From NCBI GenBank assembly GCA_029212275.1, contig JARGOI010000018.1:5463-14957 (forward strand): 9,495 nt of DNA, given 5' to 3'. Position 1 is the first letter of the stretch. Each line of letters opens with the position of its first letter. The translations under genes were made by a program, and so were the position numbers. Under the pieces are notes generated by a model. The model worked only from the letters and a program-made list of their open reading frames with translations, was not told the DNA's origin and did not search any database. This stretch comes from Thalassolituus sp. GTDB lineage: Bacteria > Pseudomonadota > Gammaproteobacteria > Pseudomonadales > Oceanobacteraceae. Positions 7,793-9,495 of the stretch are shown here, one piece after another.

Positions 7793-9495
7793 TTAAACTG
7801 CTGTTTCTGGCTTAACAACAAACAATAAATCGCCTTGGTTTACTTGCTGGCCGTCCGAGTTCAGAATTCGAGTAACACGGAACTTCTGATTTTTGGAATA
7901 AAGTTCAGCACCGCTGCGGTTAAATTGTTTCAGCGTCAACGGGGTAAACATTTTCATCGCTTCCATCAAACACAATGTTTGACTGACATCGATCACATCG
8001 CCTTCTTTCACAAAAGCAGGTTCACTAGGCGAAGACGAACCATAGAAAATACTGGTCGACGGCGACAGCACTTTAAGCTCATTAGAGCCTTCAATACGCA
8101 ACTGTGATGCATCCACTGCATCCGCATTCATATCAGCAGCCTGTTCGATATCGTGAATCAAGGCATCGCTATCGATACGCTTCAAGAACCTAGGTAAGTA
8201 GGTCGTATCATAAGTACCGCCTACAAATACTTCATCGTCTAGTACGCGTTTAAGCAACGGAATATTAGTACATACCCCCGTGATCTTAGTCGTTTCTAAG
8301 TAATCACGCAGTTTTCGAATAGTGTCGTTACGATCGGTGCCGTAGCAGATGATTTGCGCCACCATGCTGTCATAAAAAGGCGATACTTGTTTGCCTGGCG
8401 CCGCCATAGAAATGATTTCTATGTAATCTTGCTCTGGTAATACACATTCCCGAATGTTTCCTGGTGTGGGAACAAACTCGACGGCGTCATTTTTTAGAAC
8501 GGCTTTCTCGGCGTTAATACGCACTTCGATGGCATACCCTTTTGCAACAGGCGCCAAATCTTTAATGCTGTCACCTTCGGCAATGCGGAACTGAGTGGAG
8601 ACAATATCAATGCCCGACACCAGTTCGGTGACTGGATGTTCGACCTGCAAACGCGTGTTCATCTCCATAAAGTAGATGGCCATGGAATCGAGATCGAAAA
8701 TAAATTCAACCGTGCCAGCACCAACGTACTCAACAGCATCAGACAGTTTCTTAGCAAAATTGTAGGCGCTTTCTTCGAGTTCTTTGGGCAACATGGTCGA
8801 ACCAGATTCTTCAAAAATTTTCTGGTTATTGCGCTGCACAGAACAATCGCGCAAACCAAGAATCTTGGTATTGCCATGGCGGTCACGCAGCACTTGAACT
8901 TCGATGTGGCGTAACGAGGTAACGTACTTTTCTAAATACACGTCACCGTTGCCAAAGGCCGCTTTCGCTTCGGTAGAAATTTGATGGAATAGGGCATGAA
9001 TACGATCAGCCGATTCCACTACCTGAATACCTTTACCACCACCGCCGTGCACGGCTTTCAGCAGCACCGGATAACCAATGTCCTCAGCGATACTGGCAGC
9101 ATTGGCCGAGCTGGTTAAAATGCCGTGAGAGCCGGGTACCACTGGCACATCAACGCGGATGGCGGTATTAATAGCGTTGGATTTGTTCCCCATCGTTTCC
9201 ATCGATGATACTGGTGGTCCAACAAAATTAATGTCGTTGTTGCCACACAATGCAGCAAACTGACTACTTTCGGATAAGAAACCGATGCCAGGATGTAATG
9301 CATCCACACCTTCGTGTGCCGCGATTCGTAACACCGATTTCGCATTTAGATAACTCTCATCAGGCGTATTACCACCAATACACACCACGCGATCATTCGG
9401 CCCCAGCATATCGACGGGCACAGAATCCATATCTGGATCAGACTGAATTAACACCACTGCAATATTGTTATCTTGCGCTTTGCGAATCAATTTAA
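7793..9495 (-). CDS. Biotin carboxylase fused to C-terminal biotin carboxyl carrier domain (acetyl-/acyl-CoA carboxylase subunit), 5'-truncated
   Basis: Biotin carboxylase uses ATP and bicarbonate to carboxylate biotin carried on a lysine; a carboxyltransferase, not in this window, then passes CO2 to an acyl-CoA. The frame runs off the right edge; alignment to E. coli AccC from memory suggests 14-16 residues are missing. The TTG at 9488-9490 is an internal codon, not a credible start; counting it as residue 1, the window holds 565. The ATP-grasp core shows HGGGGKG (148-154), a RHIEVQVL segment, RDCSVQRNNQK (214-224), and MEMNTRLQVEHPVTE with the catalytic Arg and Glu. A C-terminal biotinyl domain begins near the AccB-like FYGSSSP and carries EAMKM, with biotinyl-Lys K513 (codon 7952-7954). 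E. coli keeps the two parts on separate proteins, AccC and AccB. Oddities are RNNQK in place of RRHQK and about 13 extra residues after the biotin hairpin. The AccB-like motif favours acetyl-CoA carboxylation, but the substrate is unproven. Confidence 0.9.
   Translation of the reverse strand, partial: KLIRKAQDNNIAVVLIQSDPDMDSVPVDMLGPNDRVVCIGGNTPDESYLNAKSVLRIAAHEGVDALHPGIGFLSESSQFAALCGNNDINFVGPPVSSMETMGNKSNAINTAIRVDVPVVPGSHGILTSSANAASIAEDIGYPVLLKAVHGGGGKGIQVVESADRIHALFHQISTEAKAAFGNGDVYLEKYVTSLRHIEVQVLRDRHGNTKILGLRDCSVQRNNQKIFEESGSTMLPKELEESAYNFAKKLSDAVEYVGAGTVEFIFDLDSMAIYFMEMNTRLQVEHPVTELVSGIDIVSTQFRIAEGDSIKDLAPVAKGYAIEVRINAEKAVLKNDAVEFVPTPGNIRECVLPEQDYIEIISMAAPGKQVSPFYDSMVAQIICYGTDRNDTIRKLRDYLETTKITGVCTNIPLLKRVLDDEVFVGGTYDTTYLPRFLKRIDSDALIHDIEQAADMNADAVDASQLRIEGSNELKVLSPSTSIFYGSSSPSEPAFVKEGDVIDVSQTLCLMEAMKMFTPLTLKQFNRSGAELYSKNQKFRVTRILNSDGQQVNQGDLLFVVKPETAV

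Noticed and set aside
9488..9490. TTG as the start of the carboxylase
   Set aside because: Comparison with AccC puts this codon at about residue 15-17 of the enzyme and the frame is open to the window edge, so the true start lies outside.

Overview
The window looks like a stretch of chromosome from a gammaproteobacterium of moderate GC content, probably free-living or marine. The grounds are a recB-recD pair close in sequence to the E. coli type, a DUF748/AsmA-like envelope protein typical of Gram-negative bacteria, and an unusual biotin carboxylase fused to a biotin carrier domain. The genus cannot be fixed from sequence alone. I see no mobile element, tRNA, rRNA or CRISPR array.

Layout. 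Positions 1-2713 (+) hold the 3' three quarters of recB, cut by the left edge inside helicase motif II. recD (2710-4683, +) overlaps it by 4 bp (ATGA), so the two are almost certainly translationally coupled. A 154-bp gap without a clear terminator leads to a complete 932-codon gene for a membrane-anchored DUF748/AsmA-like protein (4838-7636, +). A strong hairpin with A- and T-tracts on its two flanks (about 7681-7721) sits between convergent genes and can serve both. From 7793 to the right edge, on the minus strand, lies a biotin carboxylase with a C-terminal biotinyl domain. Its first 14-16 codons or so lie beyond the window.

How the genes work together. RecB (3'-5' helicase and nuclease) and RecD (5'-3' helicase) are two of the three subunits of RecBCD (exonuclease V), which resects double-strand breaks; recC is not in the window. 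The DUF748 protein and the carboxylase concern the envelope and acyl-CoA carboxylation. They have no evident functional tie to RecBCD beyond adjacency.

No convincing undescribed system was found. The points most worth checking are in-frame 15-bp tandem repeats inside both recB and recD, an altered active-site motif in the biotin carboxylase (RNNQK in place of RRHQK), an extra loop of about 13 residues in its biotinyl domain, and a lone cysteine pair in the C-terminal domain of the DUF748 protein.
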